Positions 1-7,600 of a stretch of DNA of 8,500 nucleotides are shown here, piece after piece. The stretch's first letter is position 1. Every line of letters starts with the position of its first letter. The DNA comes from an uncultured Campylobacter sp. GTDB taxonomy: Bacteria > Campylobacterota > Campylobacteria > Campylobacterales > Campylobacteraceae. The position numbers were made by a program, and so were the translations under genes. The notes under the pieces are model-generated. The model searched no databases. It was not told the DNA's origin and saw only the letters and a list, made by a program, of their open reading frames with translations. The DNA lies in NCBI GenBank assembly GCA_937875715.1, contig CALEHZ010000345.1:1-8500 (forward strand), read 5' to 3'.

Positions 1-2751
1 ATCCTTGCCATTTACCAAAAGTTCGCCTTTTTCTAGACACACTTCCAAAAATTCATTTGCTTTATTTTCATCTAGCTTTAACTCACTAACCATCTCTTTT
101 ATTCTAGCTGTTTTTTGCTCTTCAAAAAACGTCATCCATTTATTGCTTAAATTGCTATAATCGCCACTTATTTCTAATTTATCCAAAAATTTCATAATCA
201 GCTCTTGCTTACTTTTTAGGCTTATATCAGCACCGATTTTAGAGCGGATTGTCTCTTTAAAATCAGCGATATTGCCGCCACTTTGCCCTGCTTGTTCAAA
301 AAGTGCTAGTAAATAGCTTCTATCTACCACATACTGCGACAAAATATCAACACTAATAAATTCTAAATCATCGCTAATGTCCTTTTTATCAGCTTTTTGC
401 TTTTCAAACTCAGCTTTGATTTTATCATATTTGCTTAGCAGATTTTCAAGCTCTCGCTCATTTATAAAATCACTTTCAAAAACATTTTTATCAAACTCGC
501 TAAAATTCTCTAAAATATTCTTTAATTTCAAAATATCTCTAAACACATTTAAAAACTTAATTTGCGCATTCTCATCAGGCAGTTTATCAATATCTCCAAG
601 AGATTTTAATTCATCAATTTTAGCCTTAAACTCGCCCAAATACTCATCAAATCCCTTAGCAAAAAGGCTAGATTTTTCTTTGCTTACATTATCGCTATTT
701 GCGTATAATCTCAAAGCATCATCAATATTTTTTTGTAGATTTCTAAACAAATAAACATTTCCAAAGCTTTTTAGCTCGTTATAAATGCGATTCGTGCGTG
801 AAAATGCTTGTATTAAGCCATGCATTTTTAGATTTTTATCCACAAAAAGCGTATTTAAGCACTTTGCATCAAAGCCGGTTAAAAACATATCAACCACGAC
901 CAAAATATCAATTTTTTTATCCTCTGGCTTTTCATTGCCCATTAGTTTTGCTATATTTTTATAGTAATCTTTCAAATCGCTTATTGTATAGCTAGTGCCA
1001 AAATTATCATTATATTCATCTATCGCTTGTTTCAAAAAGCCTAGATTTTCATTATCCATTCCGCTTGTATTTAGGCTTTCTTCTTCATTTTCATCGCTTA
1101 AATTTTGTGTAAAAATAATAGCCACTTTTAAATGTGAATTTTTCTCTTTTATTTGTCTATTTAGCTCGTTATAATACATTTTTGCCATGCTTATTGACTG
1201 CGTGGCTAAAATACTATTAAAAGAGCCTTTATGAGTAATTTTATAAAATTCATTTAAAATAAAACTAACATTATTTTCTATTCTAGCTGGGTTTTGTAGC
1301 GCTTTTTCTTCATCTATTGCTTCTACTTCTTCATCTTTAAGGCTATCTTTTGCCTTTATAGCACTAGTAAGTGCGATGTTAAATTTCAGCACATTTTTAT
1401 CTCTAATCGCATCAGTTATATTATAAGTATGAAGTCTTTCGCCAAAGGTAAAATCCGTGGTATTATAAAAAGTATTTGCGCTAGAATTTTCATCAAATAT
1501 CGGTGTGCCAGTAAAGCCAAAAAGATGATATTTTTTAAAAGTATTTGTAATTTTTTTGTGCATAGACCCAAAGTTTGAGCGATGACATTCATCTATTATT
1601 ATTATTACCACTCTTTCATTATACAAAGCAAAATCTTTATTTAAAGCCTTTACAAATCTTTGAATTGTAGTTATTATGATTTTATTATCGCCTTTTAAAA
1701 GACTTTCTAGTGTTTTGCTGTTTTTAGCGCCATTTGCTGCGCCTTTTTCAAACTTTTCGTATTCTTTCTCTGTTTGTGAGTATAGATCTTTTCTATCTAC
1801 TACAAAGATTACTTTTTTTACTCCCTCACATTTACTTGCCATGATAGCTGTTTTAAAGCTAGTTAGAGTTTTGCCAGATCCTGTGGTGTGCCAGATATAG
1901 CCGCCAGCTTGGTTTGTGCCAGCCTCATTGGCTGAATTTTCTACTTTATTTATTATTCTTTCAACTGCTGCGATTTGATAAGGTCTTAAAATCCTTAACT
2001 CCTTATCCGCACCCAAAACGCTGTATTTAAAAAGCACTTCTAAAAGCGTCTTTTTAGCCATAAAAGTAGCGCTAAAATCCTTTAAATCATTTATTAGCAC
2101 ATTTTTGCTATCACTCCACGCAGAAGCAAAATCATAGTTTATAGCAGTATTTGAAAAATACTCACTATAAGTGCCATTTGAGATTATATAAATCTGCGTA
2201 TAGCCATAAAGGCTATCTTCGCTCATTTGCCTTTTGTATCTTTGGATTTGGCTAAAAGCATTTTTTAGGCTCACACCACGCCTTTTTAGCTCTATGTGTG
2301 CTAGTGGCAGACCATTTACTAGCACGCTTACATCATAGCGATTTTCGCCGCCTGCGACTCTTTTTTGCCAAATTTGATTTATTACTTGAAGTTTATTATT
2401 TTCTAAATTTTTCAAATCAAATATATTTATATTTTGGCTTTCGCCATTATCTAGCGTGATTTCAAGCCTTTCACCGCCACCATAAATCATATTTGATTTT
2501 TCATACACATTTTTAAAGCTTAAAATATAATTTTTTATTTGCTTAAACTCATCAGCACTTAATCTTATATTATTTAGCTCTTCGCAGCATTTCCATACAT
2601 TTTGCCACAGTGCATTATCATCTTTTATATCATTTTTATACTCATAGCCGTTTTTTACAAGGTCATTTATAAACTCATTTTCTAGCTGTTCTTCGCTTTG
2701 ATACTCTCTTTCATTTTGGATTATTTTTTCATAATTGTCTAAAATTATCAT
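1..2751 (-). CDS. hsdR: Type I restriction enzyme, R (endonuclease/translocase) subunit, C-terminus outside window
   Basis: This is the motor and nuclease subunit of a type I R-M complex. It joins the M2S1 methylase, translocates DNA using ATP, and cuts far from the target. The frame is open for 917 codons from ATG at 2751 to the window edge, with no in-frame stop. EcoR124I HsdR is about 1040 aa, so roughly 100 C-terminal residues should lie beyond base 1. The N-terminal PD-(D/E)xK nuclease shows D140, E154-L-K156 and the QxxxY motif Q168-Y172. The helicase motor follows: Walker A GSGKT with K294, motif Ia around VVDRKDLY (D319), Walker B DECH at 387-390, GFTGTP at 412-417, TGFD at 625-628 and QAFSRTNR at 648-655. 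The start is supported by AGGAG 5 nt upstream. It is the last gene of an hsdM-hsdS-hsdR operon. All key residues are present, so the visible part looks functional. Confidence 0.95.
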   Translation of the reverse strand, partial: MIILDNYEKIIQNEREYQSEEQLENEFINDLVKNGYEYKNDIKDDNALWQNVWKCCEELNNIRLSADEFKQIKNYILSFKNVYEKSNMIYGGGERLEITLDNGESQNINIFDLKNLENNKLQVINQIWQKRVAGGENRYDVSVLVNGLPLAHIELKRRGVSLKNAFSQIQRYKRQMSEDSLYGYTQIYIISNGTYSEYFSNTAINYDFASAWSDSKNVLINDLKDFSATFMAKKTLLEVLFKYSVLGADKELRILRPYQIAAVERIINKVENSANEAGTNQAGGYIWHTTGSGKTLTSFKTAIMASKCEGVKKVIFVVDRKDLYSQTEKEYEKFEKGAANGAKNSKTLESLLKGDNKIIITTIQRFVKALNKDFALYNERVVIIIIDECHRSNFGSMHKKITNTFKKYHLFGFTGTPIFDENSSANTFYNTTDFTFGERLHTYNITDAIRDKNVLKFNIALTSAIKAKDSLKDEEVEAIDEEKALQNPARIENNVSFILNEFYKITHKGSFNSILATQSISMAKMYYNELNRQIKEKNSHLKVAIIFTQNLSDENEEESLNTSGMDNENLGFLKQAIDEYNDNFGTSYTISDLKDYYKNIAKLMGNEKPEDKKIDILVVVDMFLTGFDAKCLNTLFVDKNLKMHGLIQAFSRTNRIYNELKSFGNVYLFRNLQKNIDDALRLYANSDNVSKEKSSLFAKGFDEYLGEFKAKIDELKSLGDIDKLPDENAQIKFLNVFRDILKLKNILENFSEFDKNVFESDFINERELENLLSKYDKIKAEFEKQKADKKDISDDLEFISVDILSQYVVDRSYLLALFEQAGQSGGNIADFKETIRSKIGADISLKSKQELIMKFLDKLEISGDYSNLSNKWMTFFEEQKTARIKEMVSELKLDENKANEFLEVCLEKGELLVNGKD

Positions 2752-2821
2752 TTTTTCTCCTTTTATGTTTTTGAGTGAATTTTATAAAATTCACTTTTTA
2801 TAAAATTCACAATTGAATTTT
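2752..2821 (-). promoter_or_regulatory. hsdS-hsdR intergenic leader with 20-bp palindrome and hsdR ribosome binding site
   Basis: This 70-nt gap between the hsdS stop and the hsdR ATG is long for an operon this tight. It contains the perfect palindrome GTGAATTTTATAAAATTCAC (2775-2794). A second copy of one arm, ATAAAATTCAC, lies at 2800-2810, and the related TGAATTT at 2814-2820 is complementary to AAATTCA. In the mRNA these arms can pair in alternative ways upstream of the Shine-Dalgarno AGGAG (2757-2761), which stands 5 nt from the hsdR start. A role in tuning hsdR expression relative to hsdM and hsdS is inference. An AT-rich internal promoter (TATAAA) is an alternative reading. Confidence 0.5.
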
Positions 2822-3997
2822 TTAAAAATCCAATAATCTATCACGCCAATACCCATATTGCTTTTGCCTAAGTTCTATTTCTTTTGGAATTCCTGCGCTA
2901 AATCCATTTGCTAGTTCATTTAAAGAATCTAGAATTTTTACTATTCTTTCTTGTTCATCAAGTGGTGGCAAGGGGATTTCAAATTTCCTAATATTGCTCA
3001 TAGTTAAATTTTCCATAGATGATTTATTTAAATATTTAGATAATTCACAATCTTTAAAAAAAGAACTTTGAAAATAATATAAAACAAATTTCGGCAATAT
3101 TTCATTACTTGTAAATCTTATACGAGCAACATTAGGTGCTAGATAATATTTATCGTTTTTATCTATTAAAGCTATTTGACCTATTGTGCCAACATAAGTA
3201 AAAAGCATATCATTTAAATACAACTTACTTCTATTTAATTTTGTAAAATCGCTTTCATCAATATATTTTACTTTTGATAAATCTAAAATTCCATTTTTTA
3301 CATTTAAACCTCTTAAAGCTATAATCTTTCCATTGTCTGAATATTTTACATATTTTGTAAATTCAAAACCAGCTAATTTTGTAACTTCGCCAACTTCGCC
3401 GAGTTTGTAAATTCTAGAATTCCTAGCATTTGTGATAAGGTGATTTAGATAATATTTATATTGTTTTTCGCGCGCAGTTTTTTCAAGCACAAGGCTACGC
3501 ACAAGGCTACGCACAAGGCTACTAAAACTATCTAAAACCTCTACAATCTTATTTTGAACCTCTAAACTCGGCACAGGTATTTTAAAATTTTGTAAATCAC
3601 TTTTATTTAAAGCAGGTATTGCGCTACGAGAAACAAGTTTATTCATAATATTATTTTCGTTCGCTTTATAAAAATAATAAACAAATTTTGTATTTAAAAA
3701 TTTTATATCTTTTGAACGAAAAGGATAACAAAGACCACCAGCCCAAAATTTTTCATCAATGTAATAAGCAAAACCAGCATATTCGCCTCTTGATGATACG
3801 CATATTGTATCGCCCTCATTATTAAATTTATCATAATATCCATAATGCTCTCGAGCTGAATTTCTAACAGGAAATTCGCCATTTTCAATAAGCTTATCTT
3901 TTGATAATGTGCCAGTTTTTAAAAAATCGCAAACATCCCCCAAAGCGTGGAATTCCACATTTTTACAATTTTGCTTAATAAATTCTAGAATTTTCAT
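2822..3997 (-). CDS. hsdS: Type I R-M specificity subunit HsdS
   Basis: This is the DNA-recognition subunit, which binds a bipartite target and anchors two HsdM and two HsdR. At 391 aa it is close to the usual size (about 400). The layout is the classic two-fold one: TRD1 (about residues 12-140), a central conserved helix (about 145-190), TRD2 (about 195-345) and a distal conserved helix (about 348-391). The two halves echo each other. FKIPVPSLEVQNKIVEVLDS near 138-157 matches FEIPLPPLDEQERIVKILDS in the second half, and EKQYKYYLNHLI matches RQKQYGYWRDRLL. The central helix contains SLVR-SLVR-SLVL (residues 160-171), encoded by three exact 12-bp repeats. The ATG is 14 nt after the hsdM stop and the upstream Shine-Dalgarno is weak (GCGAGA), so translational coupling to hsdM is likely. 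The sequence is visibly AT-rich, as is common for exchangeable hsdS genes. The target sequence cannot be predicted here. Confidence 0.95.
   Translation of the reverse strand: MKILEFIKQNCKNVEFHALGDVCDFLKTGTLSKDKLIENGEFPVRNSAREHYGYYDKFNNEGDTICVSSRGEYAGFAYYIDEKFWAGGLCYPFRSKDIKFLNTKFVYYFYKANENNIMNKLVSRSAIPALNKSDLQNFKIPVPSLEVQNKIVEVLDSFSSLVRSLVRSLVLEKTAREKQYKYYLNHLITNARNSRIYKLGEVGEVTKLAGFEFTKYVKYSDNGKIIALRGLNVKNGILDLSKVKYIDESDFTKLNRSKLYLNDMLFTYVGTIGQIALIDKNDKYYLAPNVARIRFTSNEILPKFVLYYFQSSFFKDCELSKYLNKSSMENLTMSNIRKFEIPLPPLDEQERIVKILDSLNELANGFSAGIPKEIELRQKQYGYWRDRLLDF
3487..3522 (-). repeat. Three exact tandem copies of a 12-bp repeat in the hsdS spacer helix
   Basis: The plus-strand unit GCACAAGGCTAC occurs at 3487-3498, 3499-3510 and 3511-3522 with no mismatch, and the flanks do not extend it. 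It encodes SLVR, SLVR and SLVL in the helix linking the two target-recognition domains. Because 12 bp is four codons, gain or loss of a unit keeps the frame. In EcoR124I and EcoR124/3 (type IC), two versus three copies of a 4-residue repeat (TAEL) at the same place change the unspecific spacer of the target from N6 to N7. The same behaviour here is inference. Confidence 0.95.
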
Positions 3998-4011
3998 TAT
4001 TTATCTCGCTT

Positions 4012-5580
4012 TTATTCTAATTCTTTTAAAATTTGTTCTATTTTTTCTCTTAGTATTTTTTGCTCATCGAGGCAGGTTTTTAGCTCTGTATTTATCTCGT
4101 TTATATCTAAGATTTCAGCTTTGGCAGTAGCTAGGTAGGCACTTGGGCTTAGATTTGCTTGGTTTGCGATGATTTCATCATTTGGGACAAGAGCAGAAAA
4201 TTCACTATTTTGCCTATTTTTATAAAATTCAAAAATTTTATTTATATTTTCATCACTTAAAAAGTTATTATTTGTAGCTTTTTCATAAAATTCACTTGCG
4301 TTTATAAATAGCACAGATTCATCTTTTTTACGCTTTTTAAGCACCATTATACAAGTAGCAATTGATGTGCCAAAAAAGAGATTTTCAGCTAAGTTTATCA
4401 CAGCATCAACAAAGTTATTTTTGATCAAATACTCTCTAATTGTCTTTTCTGCCCCGCCTCTATACATAATGCCAGGAAAGCACACAATAGCAGCTGCGCC
4501 AGTGTCTTTAAGGGCGTAGAGTGAGTGCATGATAAAGGCTAGATCAGCTTTGCTTTTTGGCGCTAGTTTGCCAGCTGGTGTGTAGCGCTCATCAGCTGCT
4601 AAAAGAGCATCATCTTCGCCGTCCCATGTTATGCTATATGGTGGATTTGAGACTATTATATCGGCTTTGAAGTCTGCTTTGTCTATGCTGGTTTGTGTAT
4701 CATTTGCCTTTTTAAAGCTAGGATTTACGAGCGTATCGCCATAAGTGATAGAAAAATTCTCATAGCCCACATCGTGTAAAAACATATTTATTCTACATAA
4801 ATTAAAAGTAGTTGGATTTATCTCTTGTCCGTGAAGTTCTGGCTTCATGCCTTTTTCTTTGGCTAGTTTTAAAGCCTTTAAAAGCAGTGAGCCAGACCCA
4901 CAAGCTGGGTCGTAGATAGTTACGCTTTTTTGATCTTTTATATCATTAAATGCTAAATCTGATAGAAGTTTGCTCACACTTGGCGGAGTGAAAAACTCTC
5001 CACCACTTTTACCAGCTTGGCTAGCATACATACTCATCAAATATTCATACGCATCGCCTGCGGTATCGTTTATAGTAGCACCATATGAGTTAAAGCCGAT
5101 TTCATTTATAGCTTTCATTACTTCGCAAATTGTTTTATTTCTAAGGTTTAGATTACCACCAAGGCGATTTGAGCTTAAATCTATATCATTAAAAAGCCCT
5201 TTTATATCATCTTGGCTAGGTTTGTTTTGCGCTGAGCTTTCTATATTTGCAAAAACAGATTTTAGAATTTCATTTATTTGCTCTTCGTTTTTATCAATAT
5301 CTTTTATAATATTTGAAAACAATTGAGACGGCAAAATAAAAAAGCCTTTTTGGCGCACGATTTCATCTTTTGCGCCCAGAGCTTCATCATCGTTCATTAT
5401 AGCGTAATTAACGCCATCATTGCCTTCATTTATGTATTTTTCTAAATTTTCACTAATAAAACGATAAAAAAGCATACCTAAAATATATTGTTTAAAATCC
5501 CAGCCATCGACTGCTCCACGCAGCTTATTTGCCATTTTCCAAATACTTTGATGAAGTTCGTTTCTTTCGCTATTATTCAT
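4012..5580 (-). CDS. hsdM: Type I R-M adenine methyltransferase subunit HsdM
   Basis: This is the N6-adenine DNA methyltransferase subunit. Two copies bind HsdS and methylate the host target using S-adenosylmethionine. At 522 aa it is almost the same length as EcoR124I HsdM (520). The N-terminal helical domain contains the typical LHQSIWKMANKLRG (residues 9-22) and the block GMLFYRFIS. Next come GGEFFTPPSVSKLL, the SAM-binding motif I DPACGSG (224-230) and the catalytic motif IV NPPY (312-315), followed by a C-terminal helical tail rich in E and K. ATG at 5580 has the Shine-Dalgarno AAAGGA (5586-5591) 5 nt upstream. It is the first gene of the operon, and the -10 at 5607-5612 probably drives all three genes. 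Nothing looks degraded. Confidence 0.97.
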   Translation of the reverse strand: MNNSERNELHQSIWKMANKLRGAVDGWDFKQYILGMLFYRFISENLEKYINEGNDGVNYAIMNDDEALGAKDEIVRQKGFFILPSQLFSNIIKDIDKNEEQINEILKSVFANIESSAQNKPSQDDIKGLFNDIDLSSNRLGGNLNLRNKTICEVMKAINEIGFNSYGATINDTAGDAYEYLMSMYASQAGKSGGEFFTPPSVSKLLSDLAFNDIKDQKSVTIYDPACGSGSLLLKALKLAKEKGMKPELHGQEINPTTFNLCRINMFLHDVGYENFSITYGDTLVNPSFKKANDTQTSIDKADFKADIIVSNPPYSITWDGEDDALLAADERYTPAGKLAPKSKADLAFIMHSLYALKDTGAAAIVCFPGIMYRGGAEKTIREYLIKNNFVDAVINLAENLFFGTSIATCIMVLKKRKKDESVLFINASEFYEKATNNNFLSDENINKIFEFYKNRQNSEFSALVPNDEIIANQANLSPSAYLATAKAEILDINEINTELKTCLDEQKILREKIEQILKELE

Positions 5581-5606
5581 AAAAATCCTTTGTAATTTTT
5601 CGTATA

Positions 5607-5612
5607 ATTATA
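5607..5612 (-). promoter_or_regulatory. Probable -10 element of the hsdMSR promoter
   Basis: On the minus strand this reads TATAAT preceded by GC, in an AT-rich setting, 26 nt upstream of the hsdM ATG. No clear -35 is seen, which is normal for campylobacter sigma-70 promoters. Confidence 0.6.
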
Positions 5613-5660
5613 GCAGTTTTTAAAGGCTTATTTAAGATAAAATGCTTTTTGCGAATTTTG

Positions 5661-5674
5661 AATTTTATAAAATT
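5661..5674. repeat. 14-bp AT palindrome in the hsdM-dedA divergent spacer
   Basis: AATTTTATAAAATT is a perfect palindrome in the middle of the 209-bp non-coding gap. The identical 14-mer forms the core of the 20-bp palindrome before hsdR (2778-2791) and also occurs inside hsdR (1237-1250), where it encodes EFYKI. In the same gap, TTTAGCAA occurs twice in direct orientation (5681-5688 and 5702-5709), 21 bp apart or about two helical turns. Whether either element binds a regulator is unknown. Confidence 0.6.
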
Positions 5675-5741
5675 GAATTTTTTAGCAATTAAATACAATT
5701 ATTTAGCAAAAATAACAAGTCAATTTTGCGATAAATTTTGC

Positions 5742-5747
5742 TATAAT
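5742..5747 (+). promoter_or_regulatory. Probable -10 element for the dedA-moeA transcript
   Basis: TATAAT is preceded by TTTTGC and followed by T-rich sequence, a strong campylobacter-type -10. It lies 42 nt upstream of the dedA start, leaving a leader of about 35 nt. There is no good -35. Confidence 0.65.
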
Positions 5748-5789
5748 TTTGGAGTTTTTTGTAATTTTTTATAGCAAATTGGAGCAAAA

Positions 5790-6398
5790 TTGCTTGATAA
5801 TATTGTGAATTTTTTGGTTGAGCTTGTGGCGTCTTGGGGATATTTTGGCATTATTGCCTTAATGGCACTAGAAAGCTCGTTTTTTCCATTTCCAAGCGAG
5901 GTTGTGATGATTCCGGCTGGATTTTTGATAGCAAAGGGCGAAATGAGCTTTGTTGGTGCTATTTTCAGCGGAGTTTTTGGCTCACTTTTGGGCGCACTAT
6001 TTAACTATTATTTGTGCTATTTTTTTGGACGAGAACTTATCTTAAAATACGGAAAATTTATAGGAATCAACGAAAATAAAATGAATAAATTTGAAAATTT
6101 TTTTAATAAATATGGTGAGATTTCTACATTTTCTTGTAGGCTGCTGCCTGGAATTCGCCAGTATATCAGCCTGCCTGCTGGTTTAGCAAAGATGGATATT
6201 TGGCGTTTTAGCCTTTTTACCACGCTTGGGGCTAGCATTTGGGTGGCTGTGCTAGTAATTTTGGGCTTTGGCTTTTATCACAGCCAAGATTTAATTGATG
6301 AATATCTACACTATATCATCATTTGCTTAGCTTTATTTGTCTTTGTAATCTGCGCAATTTATTTTTACATAAAAAGGGGTAAAGATGCAAGTTTGTGA
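5790..6398 (+). CDS. DedA-family inner membrane protein
   Basis: This is a polytopic membrane protein of the DedA (SNARE-associated/VTT) family. Members take part in envelope maintenance and lipid or ion transport, and the exact substrate here is unknown. At 202 aa it has the usual length. Visible family marks are ESSFFPFPSE (28-36) followed by PAGFLIA, then GSLLGALFNYYLCYFFGR (64-81), then RLLPGIR (117-123) with its two arginines six apart, GLAKMDIWRF, and a GASIW block. Hydrophobic segments lie near 5-30, 35-80, 140-162 and 174-194, and the lysine/arginine-bearing C-terminus is probably cytoplasmic. The start is TTG (5790), chosen because GGAG (5781-5784) stands 5 nt upstream and no ATG precedes the first conserved motif. 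The end overlaps moeA by 14 nt, so the two are co-transcribed. A more specific name such as YqjA or YghB is not justified. Confidence 0.93.
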   Translation: MLDNIVNFLVELVASWGYFGIIALMALESSFFPFPSEVVMIPAGFLIAKGEMSFVGAIFSGVFGSLLGALFNYYLCYFFGRELILKYGKFIGINENKMNKFENFFNKYGEISTFSCRLLPGIRQYISLPAGLAKMDIWRFSLFTTLGASIWVAVLVILGFGFYHSQDLIDEYLHYIIICLALFVFVICAIYFYIKRGKDASL

Positions 6399-7557
6399 TG
6401 TATTTGAAATAATTCAAAGTATGAAGTTTAAAGCCAAAAAAGAAAGCCTAAGCCTAAAAAATGCCTTAAATAGAGTATTAGCTGATGATATTTATGCCAC
6501 AAAAGACTTGCCGGCTTTTGATAATTCTGCCCTTGATGGCTATGCTTTTGATTTTGAGGATATAAATTTGCCTTTAAAGGTGGCAGGGACGATATTTGCA
6601 GGCGATACAAAAAACTATAAATTAAAAAAACAAACTTGCTATAAAATTATGACAGGTGCTGCTTTTGCTAGTGGTGCAAATACTGTGGTGGCGATTGAGG
6701 ATGCTAAATTTGATGAAAATGGCGCTTTGCTAGCCCCAAAAGAGACTAAAAAAGACAATGCTAGAAAAATAAAAGGCGAAGAAATCAAATGTGGCGAGCT
6801 AATTTTAAAGGCTGGGACTACGCTAAGAGCGTGCGAAATCATGCTTTTAGCAAGCCAGGGAATTAACAAAATTAAAGTTTATAAAAAGCCAAAAATTGCA
6901 CTACTTAGCAGTGGAAGCGAGATAAAAGAACCATGGCAAAAAGCAAGCACTAAGCAAATCTATAATGCAAACGCAAGTGGAATTTTAGCACTGCTTGATG
7001 ACTTTGAAGTGGATTATTTTGGCATTATAAAAGATAATAAAAAAGAGCTTTTAAAAAATTTAAAAAAGGCTTTAAAATATGATATAATCATCACCACAGG
7101 TGGAGCTAGTAAAGGCGATGCAGACTATATGACAAAATGCCTTGAAAAGCTTGATTTTAAGGCGCTTTTTAGCTCAATTAACTTTCGTCCAGCAAAGCCT
7201 ACGAAGTTATACAAAAGTGCAAAAAATTTAGCTATTGTGCTGCCAGGAAATCCGCTTTCGTGCTTTATTGCGTGTTATCTTTTTGCTTTGCCGATTTTAA
7301 AGAAGGCTATGGGCTGTGAAAATGCCTTAAATCCTAGCTTTGAAGCTAGTTTTAAAGGGCAAATTAAATTAAATGCTATTAGAGATAATTTAGTAATTGG
7401 CAGATATGAAAATGGCGAATTTGAGGCATTTAATGGCGGAAAATTCAGCCCATCGCAAATTTCTCCACTTACCAAAAATAACGCATTTACCATAGTTAGC
7501 GCAGGCGTTAGCGAGCTAAAAGAAAAAAGTTTAATAAAAATTTATAAAATCTATTGA
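6385..7557 (+). CDS. moeA: Molybdopterin molybdenumtransferase MoeA
   Basis: This enzyme inserts molybdate into adenylated molybdopterin (with MogA activity supplying MPT-AMP) to form the molybdenum cofactor used by formate dehydrogenase, nitrate reductase and similar enzymes. It acts in the cytoplasm. At 390 aa it is in the normal 390-410 range. Motifs in order are LPAFDNSALDGYAF (42-55), KIMTGAAFASGANTVV (87-102), NARKIKGEEI (125-134), LLSSGSEI (173-180), NANASG (194-199), TTGGASKGDADYM (237-249), RPAKP (268-272) and LPGNP (286-290). The usual proline in the TGAxxP motif and glycine in RPGKP are replaced by alanine, so this may be one of the paralogous MoeA copies found in Campylobacter. 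ATG at 6385 has AAGGGG at 6374-6379 and sits inside the end of dedA. The stop codon lies within the -35 box of the following tRNA promoter. Confidence 0.93.
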   Translation: MQVCDVFEIIQSMKFKAKKESLSLKNALNRVLADDIYATKDLPAFDNSALDGYAFDFEDINLPLKVAGTIFAGDTKNYKLKKQTCYKIMTGAAFASGANTVVAIEDAKFDENGALLAPKETKKDNARKIKGEEIKCGELILKAGTTLRACEIMLLASQGINKIKVYKKPKIALLSSGSEIKEPWQKASTKQIYNANASGILALLDDFEVDYFGIIKDNKKELLKNLKKALKYDIIITTGGASKGDADYMTKCLEKLDFKALFSSINFRPAKPTKLYKSAKNLAIVLPGNPLSCFIACYLFALPILKKAMGCENALNPSFEASFKGQIKLNAIRDNLVIGRYENGEFEAFNGGKFSPSQISPLTKNNAFTIVSAGVSELKEKSLIKIYKIY

Positions 7558-7582
7558 CAAAAGGATAAAAAAGTGATACAAT
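7554..7582 (+). promoter_or_regulatory. Sigma-70 promoter of tRNA-Gly, -35 overlapping the moeA stop
   Basis: TTGACA (7554-7559) and TACAAT (7577-7582) are separated by exactly 17 bp, a near-consensus arrangement. Initiation near 7589-7590 would leave a leader of about 11 nt before the tRNA. The TGA stop of moeA is part of the TTGACA box. Confidence 0.8.
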
Positions 7583-7600
7583 TCCACTTCGTTTTTAATC

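Noticed and set aside
1594..1605. Trinucleotide repeat (TAT)x4 inside hsdR
   Set aside because: It encodes four isoleucines just before the Walker B DECH, is short, and changes in units of three would not shift the frame.
2784..2791. TATAAAAT as a dedicated hsdR promoter
   Set aside because: The sequence is part of the palindrome and lacks the usual flanking features, so it cannot be told apart from AT-rich background.
377..5326. Several plus-strand open frames of 65-125 codons across the hsd operon
   Set aside because: They lie antisense to continuous hsdR, hsdS and hsdM frames, have low-complexity S/L/F-rich translations without motifs, and lack convincing ribosome binding sites.
1..5580. 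On/off phase variation by homopolymer slippage
   Set aside because: No poly-G or poly-C tract of the length typical for Campylobacter contingency genes is present. The A/T runs are short, and all three hsd frames are intact.
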